From the NCBI GenBank assembly GCA_009602735.1, contig WELA01012868.1, positions 172,822 to 233,608 on the forward strand: a stretch of 60,787 nt of DNA, given 5' to 3'. This DNA comes from Mesotaenium endlicherianum (taxonomy: Eukaryota; Streptophyta; Zygnematophyceae; Zygnematales; Mesotaeniaceae). Position numbers and translations under genes: made by a program. Shown in pieces: positions 34,660-49,743 of this stretch; within the stretch, counting starts at the first letter, position 1; every line of letters starts with the position of its first letter. The notes beneath the pieces are model-generated. The model searched no databases and was not told the DNA's origin. It was given only the letters and a program-made list of their open reading frames with translations.

Positions 34660-35378
34660 TGGAATGTATAAGTGTCATTGATATTATAATATTCATTTAA
34701 ATATAAAAGTTAATTAAGTTGAGTCTACTGAACAATGGTCAATATTAAGTCTGCTGGACTTTCAATTTATTCAGTTGTATGACTCAGCCGAGAGCAACAG
34801 GCTGAAGTCTACTATTGGTCAACTTGCTAACATATTCTTTGACAGTCAGGTGACTGCCATACTCGGTATCAACGAATTGCCTAGTTATGCATATAAGTGT
34901 GATATGCGATCAGTGGCCAAATTACACCCTTGGGTGGATGGCGATTTGGGATGATGGGAGATGGCTGTGAATTTGGTTAGCCTAGGTCCTACCGACGTGC
35001 TTAACTCCCGGGTAGGCAGTGCCATTGCAATTGCCATTGAACTAAACTCTCATCCATGTATATAAGCAAGGTCATACTCTAGAGTTCGACATTAAAAAGT
35101 GAGGCGAAATTTCTGTATAGCTTACTGAGAGAACAACTGAATCCAAAGCAATAGGCCGTTACACGAACAGCTTACTATCCTTGCTTATGCATGATTTTAC
35201 TGATTGTTGATTGATGCTTGTTACTTAAATTTGACTTATGAATATTGCTTACACTATTTGTATGGTCTTTTGCCGATTTATAAGTTCACCAGAAAATAGT
35301 AAATACCATAAAGATTACTTCCATATGAAAAATCTTTTATTAATAGTCAATCGCCTATTGGTGAGTTGATTCATATCA
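34660..35378 (+). repeat. LTR of a related chromovirus, plus orientation
   Basis: It is 719 bp, from TGGAATG to GATTCATATCA. Upstream is GTTGGAAGGAT (34649-34659), matching the polypurine tract of the 23404-32153 element. It is clearly homologous to that element's LTRs (shared TAATATTCATTTAAATAT, TCTGCTGGACTTT and GGATGATGGGAGATGGC) but has many substitutions. With about 25-30 bases of shared internal sequence directly upstream (GTGTTGTCGAG), it appears to be the 3' end of a truncated older copy. Confidence 0.75.
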
Positions 35379-35407
35379 GACGTTAAGTTCTTTTAAGGGG
35401 GGAAGAG

Positions 35408-36694
35408 TGTAATGATCCGCATACTTGTCTGTTATTAAATCGCTAAAGATCGTTACAGTTCTGATATTTCTTTGTCCGTGTATATGGTATATTAAGGATC
35501 GATTTGTCATTTTGCAAGTGTCAAACGAGCATAATAATGCATATGCATACATATATTATAGCTCCGTGTTCGCATTAGTGTGTAACCTGTAATAATATAC
35601 ATTTGTGCATCACTATATACTAGGTTACCAAGTCACTGTTGCATGCAAGCATGCTAAAAAGTATATTATGACTTGAGACCTCGCAATGTTGCGTGGCTTA
35701 TTCGAGTATATACATACATGTATATGTGTAAGATATCGTGGCATTATTACATCGCATAAATGCGTAGTTCGTACGAGCATATACATACGTGTATATATAC
35801 GGGCTGTACTTTGCATTATTGCGTATAGATATCATTTGCACATATATATGAATGTATATACATATACTTATATATATGTGTCGTTGCTAGATACATTGTA
35901 TTATAAATTATAGTACATGAATTAATAGCGCGGTGTATAATATTTATTACGGACATGGGGCATTATGACACCTGCGTATAGTCACGAGGCTCCTGGCATA
36001 AGCCAAGAGTCATAACGCAACCTTCCAAGGAGAGATTTGTCTCCTCGCACATGCTACGTGAAGAGGTGGACCGTTTGGGTTGGCACGTTCAACAGCTGTA
36101 CAATTGTCCCGTCACAACCCCGTAAAGTAGGTGTATCAGGAGTGCCAAGCGCACTCAAGTGGCTCGCGTTTGGCAAGTATAATTACTTGCAGAGTCAATC
36201 TCTGTGCAACTCTAAGAGCACCTCTTTTCGTCATTGCATTTTCGTCCAATTTTGCGCCACTCCTTTCTGAATTTTTTTGAAAAGGTAATCGTAAAGTAGG
36301 AATTATTGCATATACTAAAGCTTATATACATACACGTATGTATATACTCAACTTATTTTTGCAATATTGCGAGACATCAAGCCATAATATATATAAAAAT
36401 ACACATACATATATATATATATATATAATTCAATTTGCTTGTATGCAATAGTGTGATTCGTTAACCTAATATGTAATAATACACAATTGTGAATTATTAT
36501 AGGTTACACACTAATGTGAAATATTGAGCTATAGTACACACATGCATATACATCACTACGCTCTTTGTCACTTGTCAGGTAACAAACCAACATATGGTAC
36601 AGCCTTAATATACCATATACACATGCAATCAAGAAAGTACTAGAATTGTAACAGTATGTAGCAATTTAATAAAAGCCAAATATGCGAGTCATTA
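35408..36694 (+). repeat. Possible LTR of another gypsy element, AT-rich
   Basis: The typical polypurine tract AAGGGGGGAAGAG (35395-35407) is directly followed by TGTAATGATCC, a common gypsy LTR start. GAGTCATTACCA near 36694 could be its inverted-terminus end. Inside are many TATA/ACATACGTGTATA-type palindromic stretches. The right boundary is a guess and no target duplication was found. Confidence 0.4.
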
Positions 36695-36709
36695 CCATTA
36701 ACTTATGTC

Positions 36710-37195
36710 GCGTCACTGAGCATGCATGCAAGCCTTGTCACGGTCGCGCGTGCTCGCTTAACCTTTCGGTCGGCGTGCACGCCTAGGTGGCCTCCAAGCC
36801 CATGTCTCCTGATGTGGCAAGTCAATCGTGGCAGCCCTTTCGAGAGGCCATGGCTAAGTTGGCCCGTCTTCTAAGCGTGGCTTGACTTGGCAACCGCTAA
36901 GATAGCTGCTTTGCCTGCTTTGCCTGCTTTGCGTGACTTGGCAGCTGCTTATGTAAACCATTTGCAGTACCTGGTGGGGTCAGCCTCTCAGCTGATTTGG
37001 CTTGTCAAGGCCTTACCCATATCGGAATGTCGGGTTCGACCCGTCTTAGTCACTCTCACGTGTGATTTGACCTGGACCTTCAACGCTGACTTTCATACAT
37101 TAGCAATTCAAAGTGGGCTTTCCGTACCTGAGGCAGCCGTAATTTGCGCCACGCGTGCTGCGCCGTCCAACTAGTAGCAGTCGCGACATCAGGGC
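36710..37195. repeat. Diverged dispersed repeat, member 2 (partner 16345-16830)
   Basis: It has the same order of landmarks as 16345-16830 (AGCATGCATGCA, GTCGCGCGTG, CACGCCTA, GTACCTG, CAGTCGCGA). Confidence 0.5.
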
Positions 37196-37270
37196 TGATC
37201 GGAGTCAGTCTTCTCGCGCCAGCGTGTACTCGTCCAAACCCCGGTCCAAACCGGTCAAGCCAGGCAGCGC

Positions 37271-37310
37271 AGTCCAGGCCAGTCCAGGCCAGTCCAAGCC
37301 AGTCCAAGCA
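37271..37310. repeat. 10-bp tandem repeat, four copies
   Basis: There are four exact-length units of AGTCCARGCM (AGTCCAGGCC twice, then AGTCCAAGCC and AGTCCAAGCA). Confidence 0.9.
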
Positions 37311-39630
37311 GAGGAAAGTGCGCCGTGGACCAGAATCCATTCCAGGACCCACCACAATCAATCACTCCCACCGAATGCACATGTGAACTGATGTGAACGA
37401 TTGCGTCGAGACTCGATATCCACTTCAAAAGCGTAATTCAGAGCACCATGCATAGAGGGGCATTCCACACACCCTGCAATTTTGTTATGTCGTGTGCTTT
37501 GAAGGCTGCTCCTCCCACACTAATATCTCTCCTCGAGTTCTTATAGGTTATCATCATGTTTTCACCTCTCCAGCTACTTGTTATCATTGTCATATATGTA
37601 GGGACTCCTCTGGCTATGCTATGGAAGAGACGCTTCATAGCATCAAAGCTGCACTCGTGGATGCCTTCAAGAGTCTTTGCGACAGAGGGAGGAGTGAAGC
37701 TAAGTGTGAAGCAAGCTTTACAGAATGTACAGGAATTCCGTAGAATTTACATGGGGCCTGGTCCGTATCCTTCCGATTACGGTTTTGGACCTATTTTCAA
37801 AATGGGAGTTCATGGTGTACCGGGCTGTGCTCTTTGCAAGGATGGTTCTCGTCCTGACGAAAACTGGGTGCGTCCAGTCTCCTGCCGACACGCATATCAC
37901 CGGGTAACTTACAGCATAACTCGCCTTCTTCACTCAGATTTTGTGCGCGGGATTTTGTCAAAGTAGAGCACATAAGTCATCAAAACATTGATATATTCAG
38001 CAGTACTTACTGCATTCCCACCCAGCACCCATGATACGAAGGTAAAGAGGAAGTGTTGACCATACCAGCTGACTCGTCTAATGACAAATCACATACAGGA
38101 GCGTTGTCTGCTGCACCATGTATTTATTTCTCCCATTGACTGAACTACCGGTTCGCCTTCGTCCTTGCCTGCGCAGGCTTGCCTGGTAGGTTTTTTTTTC
38201 TGCGGACAGGAGTGTCCAAAGTGCGCCATCCTGAACTCCAATACAGGAGAGGCCTCCGTGCCCGCAGGCGTAGGTGTTGGCGTAGCTGCTGACTGAGCAG
38301 CAATCGATTTGGGGCCTTGCGGAAAAGACTCCGTGCTTTTTACCCAAATGTTGTACTTCAAGGTTGGATTCAAATGTGGAGCTTTAGGCCTTATTCTTCA
38401 AATCTCCCTGTAATGTGTTTGTTTATTGCCGGCAGTTGTCTGGATGCGACTCATTGCACAGTTTGTCATTGCTTGATGCCACTCTCGGTACTCTTCTTTT
38501 TGATATATATTTTGTTCTCTTAAGACATGTCCGTAAGATAATTGCACGCGCCTCGTGAGGAGGCCTCCCCACGTCGCCATTCTTTGGGCCTGGCATAGAC
38601 GTCCTGCTTGTTGAGTGTGTATCGCTATATATTGTATATATCATGTATATAGATGGATGTATAACTGTATAAATATTGGAGATATATATAAATGTGTTCA
38701 TGTATATGTATTGTGTGTACTTCTAAAGGAATTTATATGAATGTGTATATGTGTTGATCCATTGCAGGCTTGAGGTCCATTTGCATGTTTCTTAAGAGGG
38801 TGGCTCTGGACGTGCCAGAGGACTCGCAGGTTAAGCCCGTCGGCAAAGCAGTGCCCGTTGCATTCTCTCCTTCCGCACGGCAGCACGCTGTTGCTGCTGC
38901 AGAAAGTTAGCACAGTGCTTCCAGCCATGGACAGCACTCCCTCAAGCCTGTCCAGCTGTCCCTTGGGCTGTGAGCGCCCCTCCTCTGGCACGACAGCAGG
39001 CTGTTGTTGCTGCAAGGGGTCGACCAGCAGCGGACAGTGGACAGCGCTTTCCTTGACGCCCTGTCAGCAGTCCCCTGGGCTGCGTGCGCTCTTACATAGT
39101 GGATATTTGAGCAGCCAGGCGTCAGGTGAGGCATGCTGCGCTGCTGCAATTGGATGACCCTGGTGAGGGCATTTAGGTAGGCACGTTCTTGCTTGCCCCG
39201 GCCCCCGCTGCCCCCCCTTTCTCGCCGGATGGGGGCTTAGCGATGCAAGGGTGTAGATTGGGGGGCCAGGGACGACGACCTTTGCTAGGGACCTGCTGGG
39301 GACACTGCTGGGGACGTGTTGGGGACACTTGAGGCCCTGTTGAGACTTGCAGCAGCAGCAGCAGCAGGGCTGAGTCGGGAGGAGAAGGGACGTGAGCTGT
39401 CGTTTCAGGACCAGGCAAGGCGGCTGCGCCAGCTGGCACGTGTGCCTCATACACTCCATGCCAAGGGAAGGGCAGCAAGGGCAGGGGGGCTGGCCCCATC
39501 CTCCTCGTGGCCTTCCCTTGGGAGCGGCGCTCGTCTCCCAAGGTGTGGTGAACCCGTCCCGCATCCAAGGTGCACCCCCAAACACCACTGAGAGTGCAAA
39601 AAGAGTCCACAGGACGCCCGCACCTCCCCG

Positions 39631-39672
39631 CCCCCCCCCCCCNNNNNCCCCCCCCCCCCCCCCCCCCCCCCC
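39631..39672. repeat. Poly-C tract with a 5-base gap
   Basis: C runs lie on both sides of five N (39643-39647). The true length is unknown. Confidence 0.95.
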
Positions 39673-40447
39673 GCGGACCCCTTCCCTCGTGCTTCCTCTG
39701 GCGTCCCTCGGAGGGCCGGCCGATGTTGATCTTCTGCTGGGGCTGGCCGGGCGGCTGGCGCAGAAGGTGGAAGGCGCCTTTGTGGCGGGCGTGCGAGGCG
39801 GAGCTGGCGATCGAGCTGCTGGTGAAGGAGATGGCACCAGCAGCGCCTGCGCGCGCTCCGACGTGGCGTGCGTGCATGTGCATGTCGTGCGCGCGTGCAT
39901 TGAGTATGTGTGAGTGCGTGCGTTCTGTGCGCGTGTGCATGCATGTGTGCGTGTGTGCGTGTGGGCATGCGTCTGCTTGCACGTGCGTGCGTGCGTCGTG
40001 CGCAGACGCGTGCAAGCTCACTGGGACCCTTGGTTCCGCGCGTGCCTCTGGCTGCGCCTGTGTATCATCTCACTCTTCAATGTGCGCGTGTCGAGGAAGC
40101 ATTGCTTCCGGCCTCTCTCGTCTTTGCATATCATCTCTATCTCTCTTCAGTGTGCGTTGCCTGCGTATAAACCTCACCTCCTCTTCCGACGTAGCGGGAC
40201 AGGGCCAGACAAGTGGCAGGACAAGTGGCGCCGCGCATGCTGCTGCTGCTGGCTAGTGGGCTGCCACCTGTTGGCTTATGTCATGTCAATTGTACTGCCA
40301 ACTAACAGGTGGTAGGCCATCCGCGGCCTTCATGGGGCCTCAGCAGGTATTTCTTGAAAGGTGGCAGCCACGTGTTGACGTTTTTGGTGGCTCCGTGTGC
40401 TAATGCAAAAACAAGAGTAGCGTGCGTGGGCAGCGCGGCCCCTCCAG

Positions 40448-40470
<23 letters not shown>
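40448..40470. repeat. GT microsatellite
   Basis: This is a (GT)n run of about 23 bases followed by GGGTGGGTGGGTG. Confidence 0.95.
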
Positions 40471-40478
<8 letters not shown>

Positions 40479-41600
40479 GGTGTTCTTGTGTACTCGTGTG
40501 GAGTGTGCCTGAGATGGTAAATGACTTATGTAGCCATACAGCTTAGACAAACGAAAGGGGAATGGGGGAAAGGGGGNACATGCACTATATAACACACGTT
40601 CTCTTCTTGCACGTAAGAACATAATGCAAGTAACATCTGTACGTTCATGTTGGACTGCGAAATGCTTGTACACAACATCGAAGAATTGGAGCATGCAGCA
40701 GGTTGCGCAGGCTTGCCGTTGATCTCTAGTGTACAGAGGGCTACATGTGTATACGTACACATATGTATACATACATACTTACATATATACATATATATAC
40801 ATAAATGTGTGTGTGTGTATACATATGTTTCGATGCATGTGGTATCCTTATCGACGAAATACGAGTGTCCAGTAGGACCAACCAGGAAATCTCCTTCATA
40901 GGCTACTAAGATTTCATGAGAGATGCTTCGGAAATTAGCAGCCTTAGAGACTTGACCCTGTTCCGGGGGCACATCCATATTTAACGGTTGTACTTGGTGA
41001 TGGGCTTCGCCCATCTCCACCCCCAGATGTGACGGGGCAAAGCCCTACGTCCTGGGTCGACCAGAGGTGTCCAGAGCCACCGAAAAGGGCGCAAAACTTA
41101 GGTGGATCTGTAGACACACCCGCGCGCCCCGGACAATCTAGATTGTGTTCTTCCCGGCGCCTGTGTATAAATGTCACTAACTCAGTTTATGTACACCAGG
41201 ACACCTCGAACATGAATTTTAAGATTACGTGTGCAGACGATCATATCAGAGGAGACGCACATGCGTGTGTGCGTGTGTGTAAGTGTGGAAAACATGCATT
41301 GCCTTGTGCATGAAAGAGAGTCACAAGGATATTTATAAATCTGGAACATATAGTTTTGCCGAAAGATATCGACCCAGTATCTGAACTTGTGTACGCGCCT
41401 CCAGTTAGGCACAACCGGTTCTCTCCTTCAGCGACTTGTACGGCTGCCAGCGAGCAGCATGTGCTGCTCCGTTCCTGCATGTGTCCCTCCTTTGCTCCTC
41501 CGTGTAATGGACTTACAAGTTATAGTGACCGACTCTTGGAAGCGTGGCGCGCTCTCTGATGGCCACCTGGCAGTCCATGCCAAGACGCCTGATAAAGAAC

Positions 41601-41965
<365 letters not shown>

Positions 41966-42429
41966 GGAGACGCGTGCGCACCGCATCATCCCATCCCCTC
42001 TACATCTGGTGCCTGTGGAACCCCCCTTCCTTGGCTGCTTCCTCTCTCGCAACATTTGTATATACTGGAAATCTTTTGTGGTTCGCTACAAGTACAAATG
42101 CATGTATCATAATAGCTGATAATTTGACATAATAGCCGTTTCGTTGGAATCATTCAGAGTCCTTTTGTGCATGCGATGAGCGAGCGGTGTCCGCAAGCTG
42201 CGGCATCTCAGGTTCTCTTCCTGTTGTGGCCGTTGCCTGAGATTGCCTGAGATTGCCTGAATTGTCTCACAGCTGCCAAGAGCGCCAAGTGGCCGCCGAT
42301 TGCGGAGCCTACATCGATGGCATCCGCAGCAGAGGGGGGGCGTGTGTCGCCATGTGCACCCTCCACCCATGCCAAAATCCACATGCTCCCGGTACAATGC
42401 TCAATCCTAGCACTCCAACCCATCTTCCC

Positions 42430-42447
42430 AAACCCTAACCCTAACCT
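42430..42447 (+). repeat. Short telomere-like repeat (AAACCCTAACCC)
   Basis: About two and a half copies of the plant telomere unit CCCTAAA/CCCTAA lie inside the chromosome. This could be an interstitial telomeric scar or a telo-box regulatory motif. It is too short to decide. Confidence 0.6.
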
Positions 42448-44249
42448 AGTGAGGCTCTTAGGGCATGCAGCTTGCATTTCAAAAGCGTAAGGCTGTAACG
42501 CCAAGTGAGCACGACTGGGCACGCGACAGAGTGAGTGCGCCTGCGTGCGCCCTGTTTGCCCGGATTTGTTTCCTTAGCACGACGCAATGGCACGCGCCCT
42601 TCTGTGAAGGCGGCGGCGGCGGCGGCTCTGCTCCGGCTCTCCTGAGGAGCAGCCTTGCTTGCTCAGCTGGAGTTAGTCCGCCGTGGGAGGTTTTTACGAA
42701 AGCACCGCCTCAGGGGCTGGCCGACTGACTGCTCGCGATGCATGGGCTGCTGCTTGCTTCTTGCGCGTGGCTCCCATTCTGCCTGGCCCGGGGGGCGAAG
42801 AAGAAGAAGAGGAAGCACTGCACCCCCCTTCAGGCAGCATACGTGACAGCAGGTGGCCCTCTCTCTCCAGATTTATCTCTCCCTTCTTCCTTCAGGTTTC
42901 AAACCCCGCCTCTTACGGACTCCTCCACTACGTGACGTTTACCAGATTACGCAGCAGGTGGGCATGGGGCGCACTACAACCACCACAAGCACAAGGGGGA
43001 CAGAAATACTTTGAAACACAATAAGCAGATACCAAGGAGGAGTGAATTTTCAACAGGGAAGATAACTCAAACCAAGACATGCAGGTGGTCCTTGAGGTCC
43101 TGTCTTGGAATTAGTTCAGTTTGTTAGTTTGCCTTGCCAAGACGGTCATCTTGATAGCACACCCATTCCAGGGTCGCAGCCAAGAGCGAGAAATCCAGCA
43201 GTGGAAAGCCAAACACGCCACAAAAGCCAAGAGGTACCTGAAATGACAAGAGCGGCAGGTGGCATTGAGTTGTAAGTCCAGCCGCCTAGCTGGGGGTACA
43301 AACAACAACCAGATTGTACGCCCACCTTCATAAGGATCCTTCTTCATCTTTTGTTTTCCACGTTACGTAGGATATTCAGGCAGAAGAAAGTATGGAGACG
43401 CACGATTCAGACGGTAAGGTCCGAAGAAGGTGCGCACGTAAGGTAAATTAGTCTTGGCATACAAGGGTAATTCTTTGGAAGCATCTTATGGTACAATGTA
43501 CTAATCCTCATTGAGTACTACATATTTGGTCTCGGCAATTGACATTGCTCAAGTGCAAACTCTTTCTTACTGCATGATTGGAATCAGAAGGAATGCGTGT
43601 GCAAGGAAGTAATGAAGACTTTGCCTCGGCTATGTGAATTACATAGTATTTCATGTTGACGTCCATGCAGTGCCCAACAGTCATCCTGCAACAAGAGCTG
43701 CATGAAGCTAAGCAACTTCTGCCAAGAGTCTCAAAGTTGGCAAGGAATATGCTAGTGACAATATTGGCAGAACACTACAATGGGGGAGTCATGAAGTGAT
43801 TCATACATGTCTTTCATGTAAAATTTAACTCTCAGTTTGGTATCTGATGATGGACATGCATTTGCAACCAGGTCCTTCGCTAGAGGTTATCACACAGCAC
43901 TAAGACGCTTATTTCATACATTAAATCGGCTTACAAGAATATCACAGCAGTGGAGTTTGCTGTTATGAAGTGAATATGACCTTATATGTTGGCCTGCAAG
44001 TTGATCATTGCAACACAATGTCCTTGTCTTGTAATCTGGTGTTACACTAGACGTACATTTTTTCAATGCTGAGGCTCACATACCTATACAAATACTATTA
44101 CCATGCTAATGTCACCTGCTCCGATATGAAACAGAATGATTCATGAATGAGGACAGGCTAATTTGCTCATCCCATCCACTTGACAGAAGCTCGTCTATCT
44201 CACTCGTGAGTCCCAGGCGATATGTAGTAAAGGGAACAAAAGAAGAGCT

Positions 44250-46871
<2,622 letters not shown>

Positions 46872-47503
46872 GGTGGATAGAAGAACGACAAGAGCTATGT
46901 ATTGGAAGAGTAAGCAACCTGTGTCCCCTATCCTGTGTTTTGTTATCGTCGAGCCAAAAAAAACTGATGGGAAAGGTAACTCTAGATAAGGCAAATGTCG
47001 AGAAGGGAGCTACCTCTCGATCACTTCTTGTGGCCTGACCAAAACTACGTATGGATATCTTGGTTAGAATACCGCGGCAACTACTACACAAAGTATCGCG
47101 TGGTTTTCATTTTATCATTTATTAAGGCCTCATAAAACAGCACATACAGATATTTGCAAGATCTATCTTTTGCAGTGAATTCTTTCACGCCCTTATCTCG
47201 CGAAGTCTTGTGTAACGTCGTCTACGTTGTTCTCGAGCTGGGTCACATGGCTTTGCTCGTCTGACGTTTTTCGAGTTCGAAGGGAAGATCTCGAGTTTCA
47301 GGAGCAGCTCTAATCGAGGACTCCTGTATGGGGGGGTGCCATGGGGGTCTTTGAGGTCACTGACTTCAGATTCACATAGTAGACGGAACACATCCATGAG
47401 ACGACATCATACATCAGACCAATGACCGGATGTTTGTATTCTGCTAACTTTGGAAGGATTGCAGTGTGCACGTTGTACCAGTCTGCACATTCTGTTGTTG
47501 ACA
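46872..47503. promoter_or_regulatory. Divergent promoter region between TPI and SOSS-B-like gene
   Basis: These 632 bases lie between two start codons pointing away from each other. The region contains a 20-bp motif at 47096-47115 that recurs at 51647-51666. Confidence 0.5.
47096..47115 (-). promoter_or_regulatory. Shared 20-bp motif with TATA-like start (TPI side)
   Basis: The minus strand reads ATAAAATGAAAACCACGCGA. It lies 225 bases upstream of the TPI start codon. It is identical at 19 of 20 positions to 51647-51666, upstream of the next minus-strand gene. Confidence 0.45.
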
Positions 47504-48889
47504 ATGCAGCCCCTGCCCACACAGCAGCTCATCAAAATATATGAGCTGCGACCATCCGCGCAGAGCAACGTCAATACCGTGTTCATCATACTCGAAAAAG
47601 GTGGATACTGTCTTTATCATGGCTCCTCGTAAGAAATGGAAAAATGCCGTGACTGTAGCAGAGAGGCGGTACTTGACATATGCATATTGCTGCAGCAGTC
47701 TACAATGACTGAGTAACGAATTTTGATGGCATTTATTGACAGTGTCTTCTTTTCTTGAAGGTCCTCCTACCAAAGTTAGTGATGGAGCGCCCTATGTGGC
47801 TCATGCTACTGTAGCAGATACAACTGCTGCAGTTCACCTTCAACTGTGGGGTCCAGAAGCCGATGCATTGCATCCTGGCGATATTGTTCGTTTGACTAAT
47901 GGGTACATACACTCTGCTACATCCTATCAATGGCACATGTATTTTGCAGGCTTTACTCAGGGCCGAGTGGCCTTGTGTTATCTGAAGCCATTCAGTTGCC
48001 CTATGCTCCATGAATGCGAACATCAATTTTTTGTTCGGCTACTCTGTGCAACCCACATCCAACACACGACATGCTTCTTTTCTTCTGACTTCTTCTTGGC
48101 CACTGGTGCCTTCTGGCTATAGGAGCAAGTGACATCCGAGGCTTAACACTGAAAGCCGTGACACAGTTGAATTCACGTGCTTTGTTCTGCTGGTCAAATA
48201 GGATGAGAGCGCCACTTGTTAACTCGTACTCTCTGTTTTCCTACATGTCCTGACCAGCTCTGAAGCCGCACAAGCCTCCAAATGTGGATGCTGACTTCTG
48301 CATGTACATACTGCATGTTTTTATGTTTTGTGCAGCATGTTTTCCTTTCACAAATCTGCCCTCGTGCTGCGAGCAGGTCGCAAGGGTACACTTGAAAAAA
48401 TTGGAGAGTAAGTGCATGTCATCAAGCTTTCGTTTCTTGGACCTGAAGGCTTTAATTGGAGCCAGTGTGTGTACAGACTCCTAAAAAATATAGCACTTGT
48501 CTCTGACCTACCCGAGATTGCAAGTCACAGTGTGCTTCTTTGCTTTGCAGTCAAACATGGAGCATAGTTGTGAACAGCTGAAACGAGTCATTGTGAGTCT
48601 TTAGTAAAGTTGCTGACCTGACATATTCTAGATACGCACCTCTTTGTCTACCCTCAAACTTTTTAGCTATGTGTCAAGAATACATATAATGGTTATGAAA
48701 CCTCTCTTGTCTTCGTGGCGGTGGGGCAGGTTCACAATGTTGTTTGTGGAAAACCCAAATATGAGCAAAATAGTGTGGATGCAAGATACCACAAATCCTC
48801 AGCACTGGGTAAGCATAATCATCATCCGCAATGATGCTCATTTGCAGGTGGTGTTTGATTTGAGTGGTGCTCCTGGTGTAAGAGGTTGA
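47504..48889 (+). CDS. SOSS complex subunit B / NABP-like OB-fold protein (5 exons)
   Basis: SOSS-B (hSSB/NABP) proteins bind single-stranded DNA with one OB fold, as part of the nuclear SOSS complex in double-strand-break repair and Integrator-linked transcription. Exons: 47504-47600, 47761-47902, 48336-48407, 48730-48808, 48848-48889; 143 aa. Phases match and introns are GT/AG. Family signatures are NVNTVFIILEKGPP near residue 22, ATVADTTAAVHLQLWG, LHPGDIVRLTNGMFSFHK, LVLRAGRKGTLEKIGEF and FVENPNMSKI. Only the OB fold is present, as in short plant homologues. The last exon is the least certain: a donor-like GGT|GTAAGA at 48877 could splice to GATGCAG at 49021 and extend the tail. It is divergent to TPI. 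Confidence 0.85.
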
Positions 48890-49743
48890 CAAGCGTACAA
48901 TTGTATGCTGTATTGAAGAAAATGGCTGATGCTGATGATGGATCCAGTGTGCTATGCCGTCGGCATCTGTAGCTTCTGCTGGTCTGTCATGGAGATGATC
49001 TTCATGGAATATGATTGATGCAGGCTCTTATGGTACTCCTGCATATTGCTCCTCTTCTGCAGCTTCCACACGGTCTAACCGTGACGCATCATCCTGTCAG
49101 CCATTAAGTACACGTTCGTCTCGACCTTCATCCAAAAATGGATGAAGGTGCTAATGAATGTGTGCTGCAACAAGGAGGACCGCATCATACAAGATCTTGA
49201 AACCCAGGTAGGAGATTAATCTACCTCTGGGTCTTGTCGACACAGCTGAATTACCCAGTTTAGGTGCTCGGTGGATACGTGACCATTTTTACCCACCAGT
49301 TCACAATCTGTCTTAGGGCTCCACTGTCTTTCACAGGTCACCTTCGTGAAGTGGTTATTATATCTCCCACATTGTAGTGACGTGTTTTTGCTCACGAAGG
49401 ATATAAACAGACATCAAAGTAACAGCGACTGCTCATATATATATTTGGTCTAGGCATGTGCAGGTGCAGGTTATGCGTCTATGTTGCCCGTGGGAGCAGC
49501 ATTTATTATTACAGCATATCCAGTTGCCTTCTAGCTGGTACATACTGGAAGAGGCCCATCAAATTGTCAAAAGCTATACCTTAAGCTTACAAAACTTGTA
49601 TCGCACTAGACCTGGAGGCGAAAGCCACCTTAGAATCCTGGCAAAACAAGAACCATCCCAACTACAACCTTCTAAATACTTCACAGACCAAATATGTACA
49701 AACATGGCTACCTACAGTTTTTGCCAACAATGGCCTACATGCT
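48890..49743. other. Intergenic region between convergent genes
   Basis: It holds the 3' ends of the SOSS-B-like gene (plus) and the uncharacterised gene (minus). A Ser-rich open stretch at 49022-49138 might be an alternative last exon of the former. Nothing else was recognised. Confidence 0.5.

Noticed and set aside
37556..37966. A 136-codon plus-strand frame with a hydrophobic start
   Set aside because: Not recognised. It could be an exon or a transposon remnant, but nothing supports either.
39064..40315. Several 130-280 codon frames on both strands
   Set aside because: Mutually overlapping, His/Arg/Cys-rich, and crossing the poly-C gap; composition artefacts.
42430..42447. Chromosome end at this point
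   Set aside because: Only about 18 bases of telomere-like sequence, with ordinary genes continuing to the right.
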